Assembly: GCF_905220565.1 (NCBI RefSeq)
Contig: NC_059396.1
Coordinates: 4,809,206-4,873,205, forward strand
Source of the DNA: Melitaea cinxia
Lineage: Eukaryota > Arthropoda > Insecta > Lepidoptera > Nymphalidae
DNA length: 64,000 bases
Direction: 5' to 3'
The notes below the pieces were generated by a model that saw nothing but the letters and a program-made list of their open reading frames with translations, was not told where the DNA came from and made no database searches. The position numbers and the translations under genes are program-made. This document shows positions 20,963 through 33,061 of the stretch, one piece after another (the stretch's first letter is position 1; every line of letters starts with the position of its first letter).

Positions 20963-22437
20963 TAATGGGTTCAACGAGGGCTCAAAAATCAACCGCCTAA
21001 CGGTGGACGAGGCCCTCATGAACCACTTCGGAGCCATAGTAATGGCCGCCCGACTATCGGGAGCTCAGAAGGTAGTCCTTATCGGAGACATAAACCAGCT
21101 GCCGTACATCGACAGGGACAACCTGTTCGAAATGCGGTACTGTAGACCAACCCGGATAACAACCATCTCGTGCGAGTTGTCATGCACGCATCGAAATCCC
21201 AAAGACGTAGCCCTTGCCATCAGCGAAGTTTATAAAGACGTATACAGCTCAAGCCCAAAGATCCGATCTTTGCGAGTGGAGAGCCTCACGGGCGCGCGTA
21301 TTCCTGCAAGAAGAGACCGAACCTTATACCTGGTCTTTACGCAAGAGGAGAAGAGGTTGCTGACTGACCAGGGATACGGATCCGGGGAGGGATCGCGCGT
21401 CTTAACCATCCACGAGGCGCAGGGCCAGACCTACGAGGACGTCATTGTCCTCCAGACGAAGGCGAGGAGGCTCAGGATCCACGACAGCGTTTCGCACGCT
21501 GTAGTCGCGGTGACTAGACACACCAACACCTGTGTCTATTACACCGACGACCGTGACGACGCAATTGGTCGCTTTGTGGCGAGGGCAGCGGAGACCGCGG
21601 ATAAGAAAATACTCGAGCACAGTCTCAAGATGGCGATTCATCACAGAGATGCCGCCGTCACTGAGAGTGTGCTCGACATGTTGAAAACTATTGACGTGTG
21701 AAGACACTTGTTGAATAAATAAATAGTGTGTATATAAACATAAGTACTAAGTGCTAAATTAAATACGATTAATTATATAAATATAAATAATAATTACTAA
21801 ATTAAATAGGATTAATTACATATAACATAACGTGTACAAATTATTTATACTTAACATGTGTAACAAATTAATTAAGATTAATTATATAATATTAATTTTA
21901 AAAAAAATACACATATGGTGATAAATATATAAGAATATATATAAAAAAGAAACAAAAAATGAAAAAAAAAAAAAAAACTTACTAACAGTAACCTAGGCTA
22001 AGTGTATATTGTAAGTAGGCCAGTAGGCCATAAGTGTATATATAAGGTAACTAGGAAATAAGTGTACATATATGATAACTAGCATATAAGTGTAAATATA
22101 AACTTAGATAATAAAAATAACAGTATAAATACAAAAATTTCAAGAAATGTACACAGCTTCTACCCCTGGACAATTGTAAGATAAAAGTGAAGAAAAGGAA
22201 AAAGTAATAATAAATAGTAGTAATTATATATATAAGTAAATTAAGATAGCATAACTTTAAATTTTGGTCGGTGGACTCACGTAGGATTAGTGATACTAAG
22301 CTTAGTTTAATTAGTCTCTAAGTTGCATATGTAGGTGCCAAGTTATCGAGAGTAACAAACAAATAATTGGAATAACAAGAGCACGGGCATTATAAGCCCG
22401 TGGATATATATCGTTATAAAAAAAAAAAAAAAAAAAA
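20963..22437 (+). mobile_element. Retroposed insertion carrying an RNA-virus-like helicase
   Basis: The 1475-bp insertion lies between 13-bp direct repeats and ends in about 20 A. It contains the 3' part of a helicase ORF and about 735 bp of AT-rich 3' UTR. The coding part is clearly richer in G+C than its surroundings. The ORF is open right from the insertion edge, so the 5' end was lost during insertion, as in LINE-type reverse transcription. The UTR ends with a hairpin, ACGGGC-ATTATAA-GCCCGT (22382-22400). A truncated relative lies at 61057-61840. Confidence 0.88.
20964..21701 (+). pseudogene. 5'-truncated RNA-virus-like superfamily 1 helicase
   Basis: The frame is open from the insertion boundary to the TGA at 21699. 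It shows, in order, SF1 helicase motif II (VDEAL), motif III (GDINQLPYIDR), a motif IV-like CTHRNPKDVA, motif V (LTIHEAQGQTYEDV) and motif VI (VAVTRHT, then YYT). This set and spacing are those of the helicase of alphavirus-like positive-strand RNA viruses (virga/nege-like viruses infect insects). The Walker A motif and everything N-terminal are absent, so the protein cannot be an active ATPase as it stands. There is no ATG near the boundary; the first possible codon often called is GTG at 21003. It is either an endogenous viral element copied by a LINE, or part of a retroelement that took up a viral helicase. Confidence 0.82.
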
Positions 22438-22450
22438 AACTTTGGATACA
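22438..22450 (+). repeat. Right target-site duplication of helicase insertion
   Basis: Exact copy of 20950-20962. Confidence 0.92.
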
Positions 22451-22473
22451 AATTCGATTCGGCTTTACCACTT

Positions 22474-22762
22474 TTTTAACCGACTTCAAAAATGGAAGAA
22501 GTTACTCAATTCGACCGTATATATATTTATTTATAACTTCGTCGTTTATGAACTGATTTTGATATTTTGTTGGAAATGAGATATCCCAAGTGTGGTACCA
22601 TGATAAGGAAACTAGGATCTGTTGATGGAATCCCAGAGAAATCGAGAGAAACGACGACTAGTGTGTTTGTTATTTTTTTCCTCTACTTACGTTGTATTAC
22701 TTGTCGATGTAATTGAAGTCGGTTTTTTTTCGTTTGCGAGAAAACACAATTATAATATCAAA
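22474..22762 (+). repeat. 'ACCGACTTCA' family copy (short form)
   Basis: Starts AACCGACTTCAAAAATGGAA and ends AATTGAAGTCGGTTTTTTTT plus ACACAATTATAA, giving short inverted ends (ACCGACTTCA / TGAAGTCGGT). The body includes ATGATAAGGAAACTAGGATC, shared with 29425-30163 and, reversed, 43343-43977. Confidence 0.75.
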
Positions 22763-23130
22763 AGACAGAATGGATTGTTTTCTGGCGACACTATTAAAAC
22801 GACAGACAGTAAAACTTACTGTCAAATCCGGTAAATATTTCAAGCTGTAGTTAAATTTAGTACGCGTTTACACCGGTTGGCGTGAGAAAAGGTTATAAAA
22901 AAAAAACTGATGATAAAACCCCGTTTATAGGTACAGTATAAAGGAACAATCTACACACGTAGTAAAATAAAATAATATTTAGGTTATGCGTATTATTATT
23001 ATTTTTAATATCAAAGATAGGAACGACATCGGTCTGCGAGTTAGGTAGTTAGTCACTTCTCGTGTAACGTTGGATTCTGCCAAATAAATTGAATTTTAAA
23101 ATAATTATCATCAATATAATAGAATTGACG

Positions 23131-23473
23131 CCACATTGGCGTAACGGTCACAGCCATGGATTGTACTTGTTGCGCCGGTGGTTGTGGGTTCGATTCCCGC
23201 ATATGACAAACATTTGTATTGGCCATACAGGTGTTTGCTGTGGTCTGGGTGTTTGTACAGTCCTTGTGGGTCCTCCCACCGTGTCTCGGAGAGCATGTTA
23301 AGCCGTCGGACCCGGTTGTTATCATGTACACCTGATAGCGATCGTTACTCATAGTAGGGAATATATCCGCCAACCCGCATTGGAGCAGCGTGGCGGATTA
23401 AGCTCTGATCCTTCTCCTACATGGAGAAAGAGGCCTATGCCTAGTAGTGGAATATTACAGTCTGAAGCGTAAT
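23131..23473 (+). repeat. tRNA-headed SINE, near full length
   Basis: An A-box-like TGGCGTAACGGTCACAG is followed by a perfect B box in GGGTTCGATTCCCGC (23187-23201), so it has an internal RNA polymerase III promoter. The body has GTCTGGGTGTTTGTACAGTC, TGTCTCGGAGAGCA, GTGGCGGATTAAGCTCTGAT and the tail CCTATGCCTAGTAGTGGAAT. Related pieces lie at 11165-11442, 37018-37066, 42640-42958 and 59463-59556. Confidence 0.85.
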
Positions 23474-25945
23474 ATAATAGAAAATAATTTCTATTTTTTA
23501 AATATCTACTTTATTAATATAAGTGGGCTGGAGAATTTATTTCGTAGCTTCGTGCTTCCATAATACTTACTAACTAGTGGTCGCCCATCGGTTGAATTTG
23601 ACCATAATTAATTTAAATTATAAGTTTAAAGATTATTAAGATTCTTTTGTCAAAGACTATACTCCATAAAAATAAACAAAAGAGTATATATGCGTGTGTG
23701 CGTCAAATACGTGTAAGGGTAGTGTGTGTAATGTTTTTAAATTGATTTAATGTATTTTTTATGCATATTTAAAAAAATATATTAGCATTTTGCACGCCTT
23801 CTTTATATAAACTACAAGTGTGTGAAACTACAAAGTTTTTGCTTCACGTATTAATATAATATAGACAGATTATTATTTTCAAGGCAATTTTAAATGACAA
23901 GAAGACAAATTCCTATCTCTACCAAATTAAACCCACAGTTTTTTTATGTAAAGTACTAGTAAAAAGGTACTTTTACATAATGAAAGTGCGCTGTAACCTT
24001 GCTTCAGAAATCGTTCCATTAATATAAAAATCTTCATTACCTTAATCTAACCTAAAGCCATAAAACATTTATAAGAAAATTGATTTAGCGTTTTTGGAGG
24101 AATTACGCATTATGTGAATTAATATAGGTTTAATATCACTTGAAATGTTTTGGAAAACCAATTTATTTTTGTTTTGGTAACTAATAAATGAAACCAAATA
24201 TCGTCAAACTTTCTAGCTTTCATCTTACAGCCATTCTTACAAAGTACTTATAGATATGAATATGGTTAATTCTGTTTTTTGAACTTTAAATTTTAATACC
24301 TTAACAGCTACTTAAGTATAATGCTTTACGGATTATCTAAGAGCATATATTCCTTCGAATAAAATATACAAAGGAAAATAATTGCGAATAAAGTAATGAT
24401 ATTTACCTGATAGATATTATTCGGATCAGAATGAAAATAATTTTCATCTACACTAATGTGTGACTGTCTGTTGCGCTTTCACGATTCAACCATAGTTGTT
24501 CCAGTATGTTCCAGTTTTGCTTTATAGAGACAGTATTACAATTTCTACATCCCCCTTTTTGGAAGTCAGCAATAGGCTGCAACGAGCTAGCTTCACGGCT
24601 TCATATTCAATACAACATTTCAGTAATTTCAGTAATTTTAGAGCCAGGCCTAAGTTCTAAATCGCTGTCCTTTTTAGAGATGTACTCGTAGGTACTATGT
24701 TGTAAGTTTTGTAGTATTTGTTCCATCACTATTTTGTTTACTGATTTAAAATTAATTTTCTCAATTGCGTTAAATTACATACACGGTGTGTTGCACGTTT
24801 TGTTCATTTAGATTAAGATAAATGTATTTCTACTAAGATAATATAATCTGACAAGCGATATTCCGTATTTCTTAAAAGCTATTTTCTTACCTAACAAAAC
24901 GTTAAAGCGGCTCTGTGAATAGCTCATGAATACATTTAGCAAGTTCATGCATTAAATACGAAATCAAATCTTTTCAACCCCTTCTTACCTTATTTGTAAC
25001 TTTACATAATTATGATTTGTGGTATGATTATGGTGGTATTAGTGGTATTATCCAATGCATAACGAAGTGATCTAAACTAAAACAACCTATAAGTTCCATA
25101 CTGATAGCCAAAGGCTTTTCCTTCGAGGGGAAGGGTAATCATTGCTATTATATGCTTAACAACAACCAGATCAAATAGCTTACCATGCAATCCAAAGCGA
25201 GATCCACAAATCCAAACTAAGGGGGCAAAGAGGAGAAAACAAAATAATATGCTTATAATATCATCAACCCCGAATCGAACCCACGGTTATCGACGGTAAT
25301 GAAACTTTTGCAAAATTATTCTAAAATGGTCGTCGGATACAAATTAAAAGCTATTTAAATTATATGAAAGTGCAAAATATCTGATTTATTAAAAGAAATT
25401 TCTTACCTAGCACGAAGTCAAAACCACTTTGCAGTTCTCATTGTAAGTTGAAATAATTCATAATTCACGCAATCTTCCTAAGGAATATGAATAATCGGTC
25501 TAAGACGACTTTTAAACGTACTCTTAAAACATTTTTTTTGCTTACTTCACCTAACTTATATAATTATGATGCGATCACTTGAATATTTGACTAATTTATA
25601 TTAGGCGAACATTAAGTTGGCTTTTGATATATTCTATGACATTTTCCCTTTATTTTGCTGTCTAATAAAACACCGAAACGGTCTGTGGCTGTCTATACAG
25701 TGGTAGACAAGAGATGACTTGTGTGAAGGTCTGTGAATTAACAGCATTCATCTTACCTTATTTACTCGTTTCCTTAGGAAGCAATTATTCCCTTACTACG
25801 GACTTCAGAAAACCCTTCGACATTATCTTTATGTTGAATTTTTAAAAAATGATTTTAAAACAGTTTTAGTGAATAGATATTACTGGTGTAAATTATTTAA
25901 GCTAAACCAATATGAAGCTGAAGAGTTTCTTTGTTTTTTTGTTTG
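23474..25945. other. Intergenic, about 2.5 kb, mostly unrecognised
   Basis: No supported gene. A B-box-like sequence in antisense (CGAATCGAACCCACGG, 25271-25286) hints at an old SINE head but has no clear partner. Confidence 0.4.
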
Positions 25946-26090
25946 CTTAAACGCGATTAGCTCAAGAACTACTAGTCCGATTTGAAAAGTTCTTTCAGTG
26001 TTTATCGAGGAAGACTATAGGCTTTATTTTAGTACTACTCCTTTTTCTTAGATTAACGTGTGTTAACGGGAATCCACGGGGCAAATCTAG
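25946..26090 (+). mobile_element. Decayed Helitron-like fragment
   Basis: Contains GCTCAAGAACTACTAGTCCG, TTTCAGTGTTTATCGAGGAA and GGGAATCCACGGGGC, phrases typical of the inner part of lepidopteran Helitron-like elements. No clean ends. Confidence 0.4.
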
Positions 26091-27500
26091 AATTGCATAT
26101 TTCATTAGAGCAAGCAATCAAGCGAAGAACGCTGATTTGACGAATGATTTTGACGTTTGTCCTCATGACAATTCTGTAGAAGTCGAAATTATAGATAATA
26201 ATGCCTTGCAGTGAACAATTAAAGTTTTGGATAATCGGGTTTCACAAGTTAGTGTACTTTATTAAGGGCTAGAAAATTGATAGCATATCTACAGTAATAT
26301 AATTTAGATGATACGCGAACGTTACTTAGTGTTAGTTAGCATCGCAGGAATGCGAACGCTCGATAAACGTTAATATGATAGCAGTCTTAAGAATAAAACT
26401 TTAAGAACCTCTATAACATATTTTATAATATATATTTTGATCTTACCAAAAGTAAAAACAACAAAAGGCTTCAAGATCCTCTTGTTTCAATTGGATTATT
26501 TAAGTTCTAATTTCTATCCTAGTTATTGCAGCGTTTCAAAATGATTGATAATACACAAGTAAGGAGATTCTATTCCTGGTTGTCGTTGTTTTAAAATACG
26601 CTGTTTAAACAATTGTAGTTACATTCATCATTACATCGAGTCCGGTTGTCCGTTACTGTCATTTAGCTTATTGTGTGGTCTCTTGTTAATAGACACTCAT
26701 TCAAAGCGTAGCAATAGATAGGGCTGCCCACTGGAAAGGAATATATTATTATTTTTTTTTTTTTTTGTAAAAATGTGTACTCTAGATATAAATAATGTAA
26801 CATGCAACAATCGCAATAAATTTTTGTCATTGTTTATAGGCAAATATAGCAGCGTCGTGCGCCAGATAGATAACACTAGTCTTAGCTGTCGTGGGCTGAA
26901 TTTGGCCAACGTGCAGTAGTTTGGAGACCCCTGGTACTTAACAATAAGTTCATCACGCGCTACTTGGAGTCTCTCATAAAAGCTTCCGCAGCACTTTAAA
27001 ATATTAAACCATTTGACATTTTTTATTATTGAGTTACAAATTGTTACTATAATGGTTAGTACAATAAGATTCTTGTATAGCAAATACTTTATCTTTTTAA
27101 GGCATCTTTCTTTTATAACTATTTAAACATGATGAATCATATCAAGTCATGCTATTATAAATTGAAAGCTGTAAAATATTGCAAAGAACTTTCAAATTCT
27201 AATCTACATTTTTATCATATTTATGTGATATGTAGCGGGAAAAATAAAATTTTGACAGCCCTATACTGGTAAATAGGTAATGAGATGAGGGGAAATGAAG
27301 TAAATTTTTAAGTTCAACGAAATGCTTTGTGATATTATTTTCTAAATAGGTTTAAAATACAATGTCACGTAATATGATTAATACCGTAATTGATAGTGGC
27401 AATGACCAGTTGGGATATGTTTCAGTTCTTTTGATCATGTCACGATTTTTATCATGTCTTTCATTAGTGTCAGTGAACTAGTAGTGTCTGTCGTATTATG
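26091..27500. other. Intergenic; possible DNA-transposon end at 26920-26934
   Basis: Antisense of 26920-26934 reads CAGGGGTCTCCAAAC, which resembles a hAT-type terminus, but I found no matching opposite end. A poly(T) run lies at 26751-26766. No gene. Confidence 0.3.
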
Positions 27501-27504
27501 ACTA

Positions 27505-27660
27505 AAGCATGACTAGCCCGATGGCGCACTATATAGTGACCCTGCTTTCTGCTGCAGGAGTTTTAGGTTCTCTACCCCTCCCGTGTTTGTTTATTTATAA
27601 ATTGTTTATATGTACTTATATTGCAAATAAAATGTGTGACTATATTAGCCAGCTATTATC
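27505..27660 (+). repeat. Possible tRNA-headed SINE, degenerate
   Basis: TAGCCCGATGGCGCACTATA resembles an A-box region, and TTTTAGGTTCTCTACCCCTC a damaged B box 45 nt later. Confidence 0.4.
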
Positions 27661-28435
27661 TAACTGAAATAGAGACATTAAAATGCCTAACTTAGAAATA
27701 GCAAACCGTATGTGTAAATTAAAACATATAGCACATAATTAAGCACATGGCATTTAATTGACAGATATTTCCAGTATACAGTGAATGGTCTAAGTAATTA
27801 AGTTATTTATTACAAAACTGATGAATTCAGTTTTACACGACACTAAGTCGTTTACAATAAGGTCGAAATACATTTGAATATGTTGCAAAATGCTAATTGT
27901 AATTTGGATGCGGTCATTACTTTTACATGAATTTTCCGATGACCTTTTAAAATTGTATTACATTTTGTCATATACATATATTTGTTTTATGTATTTAAAT
28001 ACATTGATATCAATTTTTATTTTACAGTTATTAGCTTTTTTTAATACCGCTTTAATGGAAATTAAGCAATTTAACCATTAAATAAAACAGGATTTTGACT
28101 TTTTTTTTCAGTCGAACGTTAAAATAATATTGAAGAAACCTAACCTAATAACGACGTTACTCTAGGTATATAAGATATTTATGCTAGTTTTAACCTTTTT
28201 TAGGACTCCTATGTTTACAGTCACTACAATAAAGTTTACTCTATACATTGCTATGTTTAAATGGGTAGTTTCAATTTATTTTATTACCCACGCTTCGATT
28301 ACTTTCATCAAAAATAAACGAGTGTGCTTTGGATCACACGACTGAAGTAAAACTTCTTTAGCAATAGGCCTGCACTGTGTCTTAGATATACTAAACTCTA
28401 TCTAGTCGTATTTATAGTGAATTAAAGCTTTTTTA
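27661..28435. other. Intergenic, nothing recognised
   Basis: AT-rich, no supported feature. Confidence 0.4.
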
Positions 28436-28710
28436 CGCACGCTTAACTTAGGGAGTGAGCTAGGTAGTAGGGAGTAAGGTAGGTGGCGAATGCTAGCGCG
28501 ACCCCGTCTCGCCCCACCCAGGCGGACGACTGCTCACACGTGTTCCTTTTTTGTCAGTAGGAGTCTGACATAACCCTCTGGCGCCCCCACACTGGACGGG
28601 TATCCATGATAGATTTTCCCCACGTAAAATAAAGAGAGCTGGTGACAACGTGACGAGAGCATTACGAAAAGTGTGATCTGCCGAGGTGACCGGAAGTTGA
28701 AAGGGAGATA
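28436..28710. repeat. GC-rich island, probable repeat of unknown family
   Basis: About 270 bp much richer in G+C than its surroundings (CGACCCCGTCTCGCCCCACC, CTCTGGCGCCCCCACACTGG). The 81-residue minus-strand frame through it has no recognisable domain. Composition suggests an inserted element. Confidence 0.4.
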
Positions 28711-29424
28711 ATAAAAAAAAAATTACACAACACTTCACAACACTTTTTCTTTTTTCTTTCGTCTTTAACGAAATGGTAAATTACCTTACAATTCGTTTTC
28801 TATCAAAAAGCTTTATGAATAATATAACAATCGATTAGGGTGATTATCAATACAAGTAAAATAATTAGTAACTATCTTTAGGTATCTAGAGGTGGAAAAA
28901 CAAAACTTTTCTTAATTTTTCTTTTAATTTAAAAAATTGAAATATAACTTATCCAGAAGATAATATACGCGAAATTATAAAACTAACTGAAATAATATAC
29001 CTCTATGGATATCTATCAACAATCGTGGTCGCTATACATCACGGCAAAGCCTACGCTTTAGTTAACATTTACCAAACATTACATTATACCAAAGTTCTAA
29101 AGACCTTGTGGTTTTCAAAACATCTTCAAATAATTCCCACAGAGATAAGATTGCTTGAGATACTCCAAAAGCCTTACGAAGGTTCTATTTACCCGCCACT
29201 CCGTCACCCAGTTTTTTATATCTATTTTAGTACTTAATATTATATTTATATATTTATTTTTAAATTACTTTGAGGACCGTTCATCAAATTGACAAGCCTA
29301 CGGTCACTAGGACAATCTTTAGAAAAGACCCTTTCCTTTAAAAAAATGATTTTTAAAAAGAAAATTTTACAAAACAATAAAATGTTTCTTTAAACTTAAA
29401 ATCAAAACTGTTTTAAGTTTGTAA
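28711..29424. other. Intergenic, nothing recognised
   Basis: AT-rich. The 70-residue frame at 29025-29237 has no family signature. Confidence 0.4.
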
Positions 29425-30163
29425 TCTATATAAATAAATAAAATTGGAGTGTCTGTTTGCAATATTAAAACAACCGCTTTTTACTAAATACAAATGAATG
29501 TATACATAGTACATATACTAAAATAACATTTTTACAATTTTTGTCTGTCTGTCTGTTTGTTCCGGTTAATCTCTGAATCAGCTGTACCGATTTTGACGGG
29601 ACTTTGACTGGCAGATAGCTGATGTAATAAGGAGTAACTTAGGCTACTTTTATTTTTAACCGACTTCAAAAAAGGAGGAGGTTACTAAATTCGACCGTAT
29701 ATATATATTTTAATGTATGTTCGGGGATAACTCCATCGTTTATGAACCGATTTTCATAATTCTTTTTTGTTGGAAAGGAGATATCCCTAGTTTGGTACCA
29801 TGATAAGGAAACTAGGATCTGATGATGGGATCCTAGAGAAATCGAGGGAAACTCTCGAAAATCCACACAAGTTTTTACTGGGTGTACCGATTTTGATGAT
29901 TTTGAATTTAATCGAAAGTCGACGTTTACCATGTGGTCACATTTAAATTTCATTATGATCTGATTACAACTTTTAGAGTAATCTTTGATAATGCGTATTT
30001 ACTCGACAATTTTTTGTCTACCTATGTTGTCGTACTTGTCGATATAATTGAAGTCGGTTTTTCTTCGTTTGCCTGTAAACACAATTATAGATTATATAAA
30101 TTTATTTTATAACACTGCGTACTAAGTAATAACATTTTTTGTTAAATTCGCGGGCACAGCTAG
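29425..30163 (+). mobile_element. Helitron-like element with an 'ACCGACTTCA' element inserted
   Basis: A|TCTATATAAATAAATAAA start, the GTCTGTCTGTCTGTTTG and GGCAGATAGCTGATGTAATA phrases, and an end at TTCGCGGGCACAG then CTAG|T. From 29659 to 30086 it holds a copy of the ACCGACTTCA family, so that family inserted into a Helitron-like host. Confidence 0.7.
29659..30086 (+). repeat. 'ACCGACTTCA' family copy nested in Helitron-like element
   Basis: Starts ACCGACTTCAAAAAAGGAGG and ends ATTGAAGTCGGTTTTTCTTC then ACACAATTATA. Longer than the copy at 22474 because it keeps the TTTTTACTGGGTGTACCGAT middle block. Confidence 0.75.
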
Positions 30164-31530
30164 TGATGAATAAAAAATGCTAATAAATAAATTATTTATA
30201 GTAAATTTTTTTTTCGAAATTTAAAAATAGAACATATCTGAAATTGGGTTTAAATAGTTTATCTTCAACACGATTCTCAAATATTACATTGGTGCCGCTC
30301 CAGTTAAACTGACGTGGTACAGTTATCGTTACTTCAATGGAAAAAACAACCCTTAACCGTAGATTTTAAATATCACCACTTAAATTTGATTGACATGAGA
30401 TCAAAGTGAACAAGCATTACTTTCCCGTTAGTGTGGGTTGCAGTGACCCCGCCTTCCGGGTTGTGTAATCCATTTCTGTCCGAATCTGGTAATGATATCC
30501 CTATATGATATACCTTATGTATACGCGAATTCTATATAAATATAAATTCGTATATCACTCAGTTGTTAACTAAAACAAAGTTGTAAAATTACTTTCCTTA
30601 GGAACAGAATCGTAACATAATAACGAAAGGCCGATGCTTTGCTCGCATATTTTAACACTGATACACTTAATATTTCTTCTCTCTTTTTTTATGTAAATAT
30701 TTAAAAAAAAAACCACTTAATTTACATTTAATTAAAACATTTGATATTTTATCTTTTTAAGTAAGCAATGTTCTCTCTCTTAATAACGTTATTTTTTTGT
30801 GGTACTTTTACGCGTTTGAAATTGACTGAAAATTTAATAAAATTCTTCATTTTATGACTAAGGAAAATACGGTTAACAATGTATTAGAACATTCATAATA
30901 AATAGGGTCCTTACCCTACCGAAAACATTTCTTAGTCGCGGTATTTTTGAAGCTGAAAGGTTTCCAGCTAATAATTTATTCAAAAGGGATATTTATACAA
31001 CAAACAGAATTTACTCGACCTTGTTAGATTCAGCAGAGCAAAGCAATCGATGTCCAGTTATAAGTATTAAATATTTACAGTCATTTGTTTACCTATTTAG
31101 ATTAAGATTTTGTTAAAAATCATACAGAATGAAGCGGTAACGGTACTACTTCAGCTGCTAAGACCCAAGTTGCCAAGAATAAATAACAATTTCTTTATCT
31201 ACAATCAATAAAATTTTCATTTACAATTCAAAAACTAAATTATGTTAATAATAGTTTGATATTAAATAAAACTGTAAGCAATACTTATAGAAAGAAAAAC
31301 TCTTAAAAGCTTTGATTGTTACCTTTTATAATAAATAATTTTACGTAATCATAAATATTTGGTTATGTACAATGCAAATAAATTAATTTCTTACTCAATA
31401 GTTAGAAACTCTAACTAGAAATTAATTTGTATTTAAAGCGTTTTGTGTTACATTTTATACACATTTTTCAGTTTAAAACAGAAATAGCGTGGAAATAATG
31501 TGCACAACAGTGATATCTAAATTTCTCCAG
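30164..31530. other. Intergenic flank of the LINE locus, nothing recognised
   Basis: No supported gene or repeat. Confidence 0.4.
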
Positions 31531-31986
31531 ACATTCTCGACTCTGGAAATTTTCAGTACTAACGAAATCGTCTAGACGTCTAAAACTAAGTAAAATTTTT
31601 ATCGATGACTGCTTCTTATGGTATGTGAACTGTTGCGTTGTTGTATAATAATATGTTTAAGTACTTTTATTACCTAATGGGTCATTTACATTTTTATATT
31701 AGTCAATAATTAAATAATTTAGACCGTAAGATTTGTATATATTTTTATAGGTACAAAAATATTCAGATTAATTTTCACGTAATGCTCAAGCTATATTTAA
31801 AAAAAAACAATTACAGATTTTATTCATGCATGCATGCATGGAAATAAAAACTGTATCAGGAGATCTATGTATGTATTATAATTTTATAAAAAAATGTTGA
31901 GTTATATATTTATCATTATTGTACTGTTAATAGGAATAGTATGGCATAATTTAATTATTTTAAAAAATAGTTATAAAGTTGTTTTA
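31531..31986 (+). repeat. Left copy of 456-bp direct repeat flanking the LINE
   Basis: Matches 36447-36902 base for base at a constant offset of 4916 except for two substitutions near the left end. A weaker match seems to extend about 20 bp further left. Confidence 0.95.
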
Positions 31987-32139
31987 AGTTTTAATTAAGA
32001 ATAATTACAATATTAAGTTTCCCTCTTTGTTGTTACACGTTATTAAGATATATCACATATTGCGTAAAGTAGGCTTTTAAGTCTTAGTGAAGCTCAAGAT
32101 ACTTCCTAGGTGTTTGGGAGATAAAAAGTCGGAGTAACA

Positions 32140-32982
32140 ATGGAGGAAATAATGACAACCCTTCACTTAATTCAAAAAGATCTCGAAGACCAAAAAATCG
32201 CAATAAAGGAAACCGGTAACGAAGTTGCAAAAAAAGTTACGGAAAATGTGAATTTGATTTTAGACGATAAACTAAATCACCTCGAACAAAAATATAAAAC
32301 CCTAGAAGATCAATTGGAAAGACAAGAACAAATACTAAATAGATTGGAGAAACAAGCAAGAAACAGAAACATTGTATTTTTTGGTATTGAAGAACATAAC
32401 TCACACTACTCCTACTCGGATTTAGAAACGGAAATTATTAATTTCATATCAAAATATCTTGGAATTAAAGTAGATCATAAAGAAATTCAAGAAATCAGAA
32501 AAATAGGGAGAAATACAGAAAAACCAAGGCCCATTGTGATGACACTGACCACGGTTGGTAAGAAAGTGGAAATTTTCAAACAAAAGAAGTTATTAAAAGA
32601 TACTAACTACTACATTAAGGAAGATTACCCAAAACATATTTTAGAGAAAAGGAGAATGCTTCAAGAACAGGTAAAAATAGAAAGAGAGAAGGGTCACAAA
32701 GCTATATTAAAATACGATAAATTAGTTATAATAAGAAAAGAAGAAAGCAATAATACGTCAGGAAACAGCAAACGATCCCTCCCGACATCGCCTCAAGAAG
32801 CATATAACCACAATGAATCATCACCTAGAACTCAACCAAAAAAGAAAAACAAACATGCATCAAGCACCTCACAAAACACAACTAGTTGTTCTGAAAACAT
32901 AATCAAGCCGGGGATCCTCAACTATCTAGCGAATAAAAATGCAACTAACCTAGTTCTGCCAAAAAATAATCCGAACCAATAG
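32140..32982 (+). CDS. LINE ORF1 protein, L1-ORF1p-like RNA-binding protein
   Basis: 280 residues from an ATG in fair context (ACAATGG). Residues about 40-76 form a coiled coil rich in Leu, Glu and Lys heptads, suited to trimerisation. Residues about 77-150 look like the RRM of L1-type ORF1 proteins (RNRNIVFFGIEE, IRKIGRNTEKPRPIVM). Residues about 150-175 (YYIKEDYPKHILEKRRML) match the C-terminal domain. The last 80 residues are a basic, Ser/Asn-rich tail. ORF1 proteins bind the element RNA and act as chaperones in the retrotransposition particle; that role is family knowledge. Confidence 0.85.
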   Translation: MEEIMTTLHLIQKDLEDQKIAIKETGNEVAKKVTENVNLILDDKLNHLEQKYKTLEDQLERQEQILNRLEKQARNRNIVFFGIEEHNSHYSYSDLETEIINFISKYLGIKVDHKEIQEIRKIGRNTEKPRPIVMTLTTVGKKVEIFKQKKLLKDTNYYIKEDYPKHILEKRRMLQEQVKIEREKGHKAILKYDKLVIIRKEESNNTSGNSKRSLPTSPQEAYNHNESSPRTQPKKKNKHASSTSQNTTSCSENIIKPGILNYLANKNATNLVLPKNNPNQ

Positions 32983-33061
32983 CATTCAGCTCCCCCTCTC
33001 AAAAGCAAAATAAATAAAAAAACACAACACAGTAAACTATCTTCCAAGCCGGCTGGTCACC

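Noticed and set aside
23053..23373. Overlapping frames on both strands
   Set aside because: They are translations of the tRNA-headed SINE at 23131-23473.
26697..27083. 128-residue minus-strand frame
   Set aside because: Low-complexity and partly a possible hAT-like terminus; no domain or conserved motif.
28493..28738. 81-residue frame with a signal-peptide-like start
   Set aside because: It lies in a GC-rich repeat-like island; the hydrophobic start alone is not evidence for a secreted protein.
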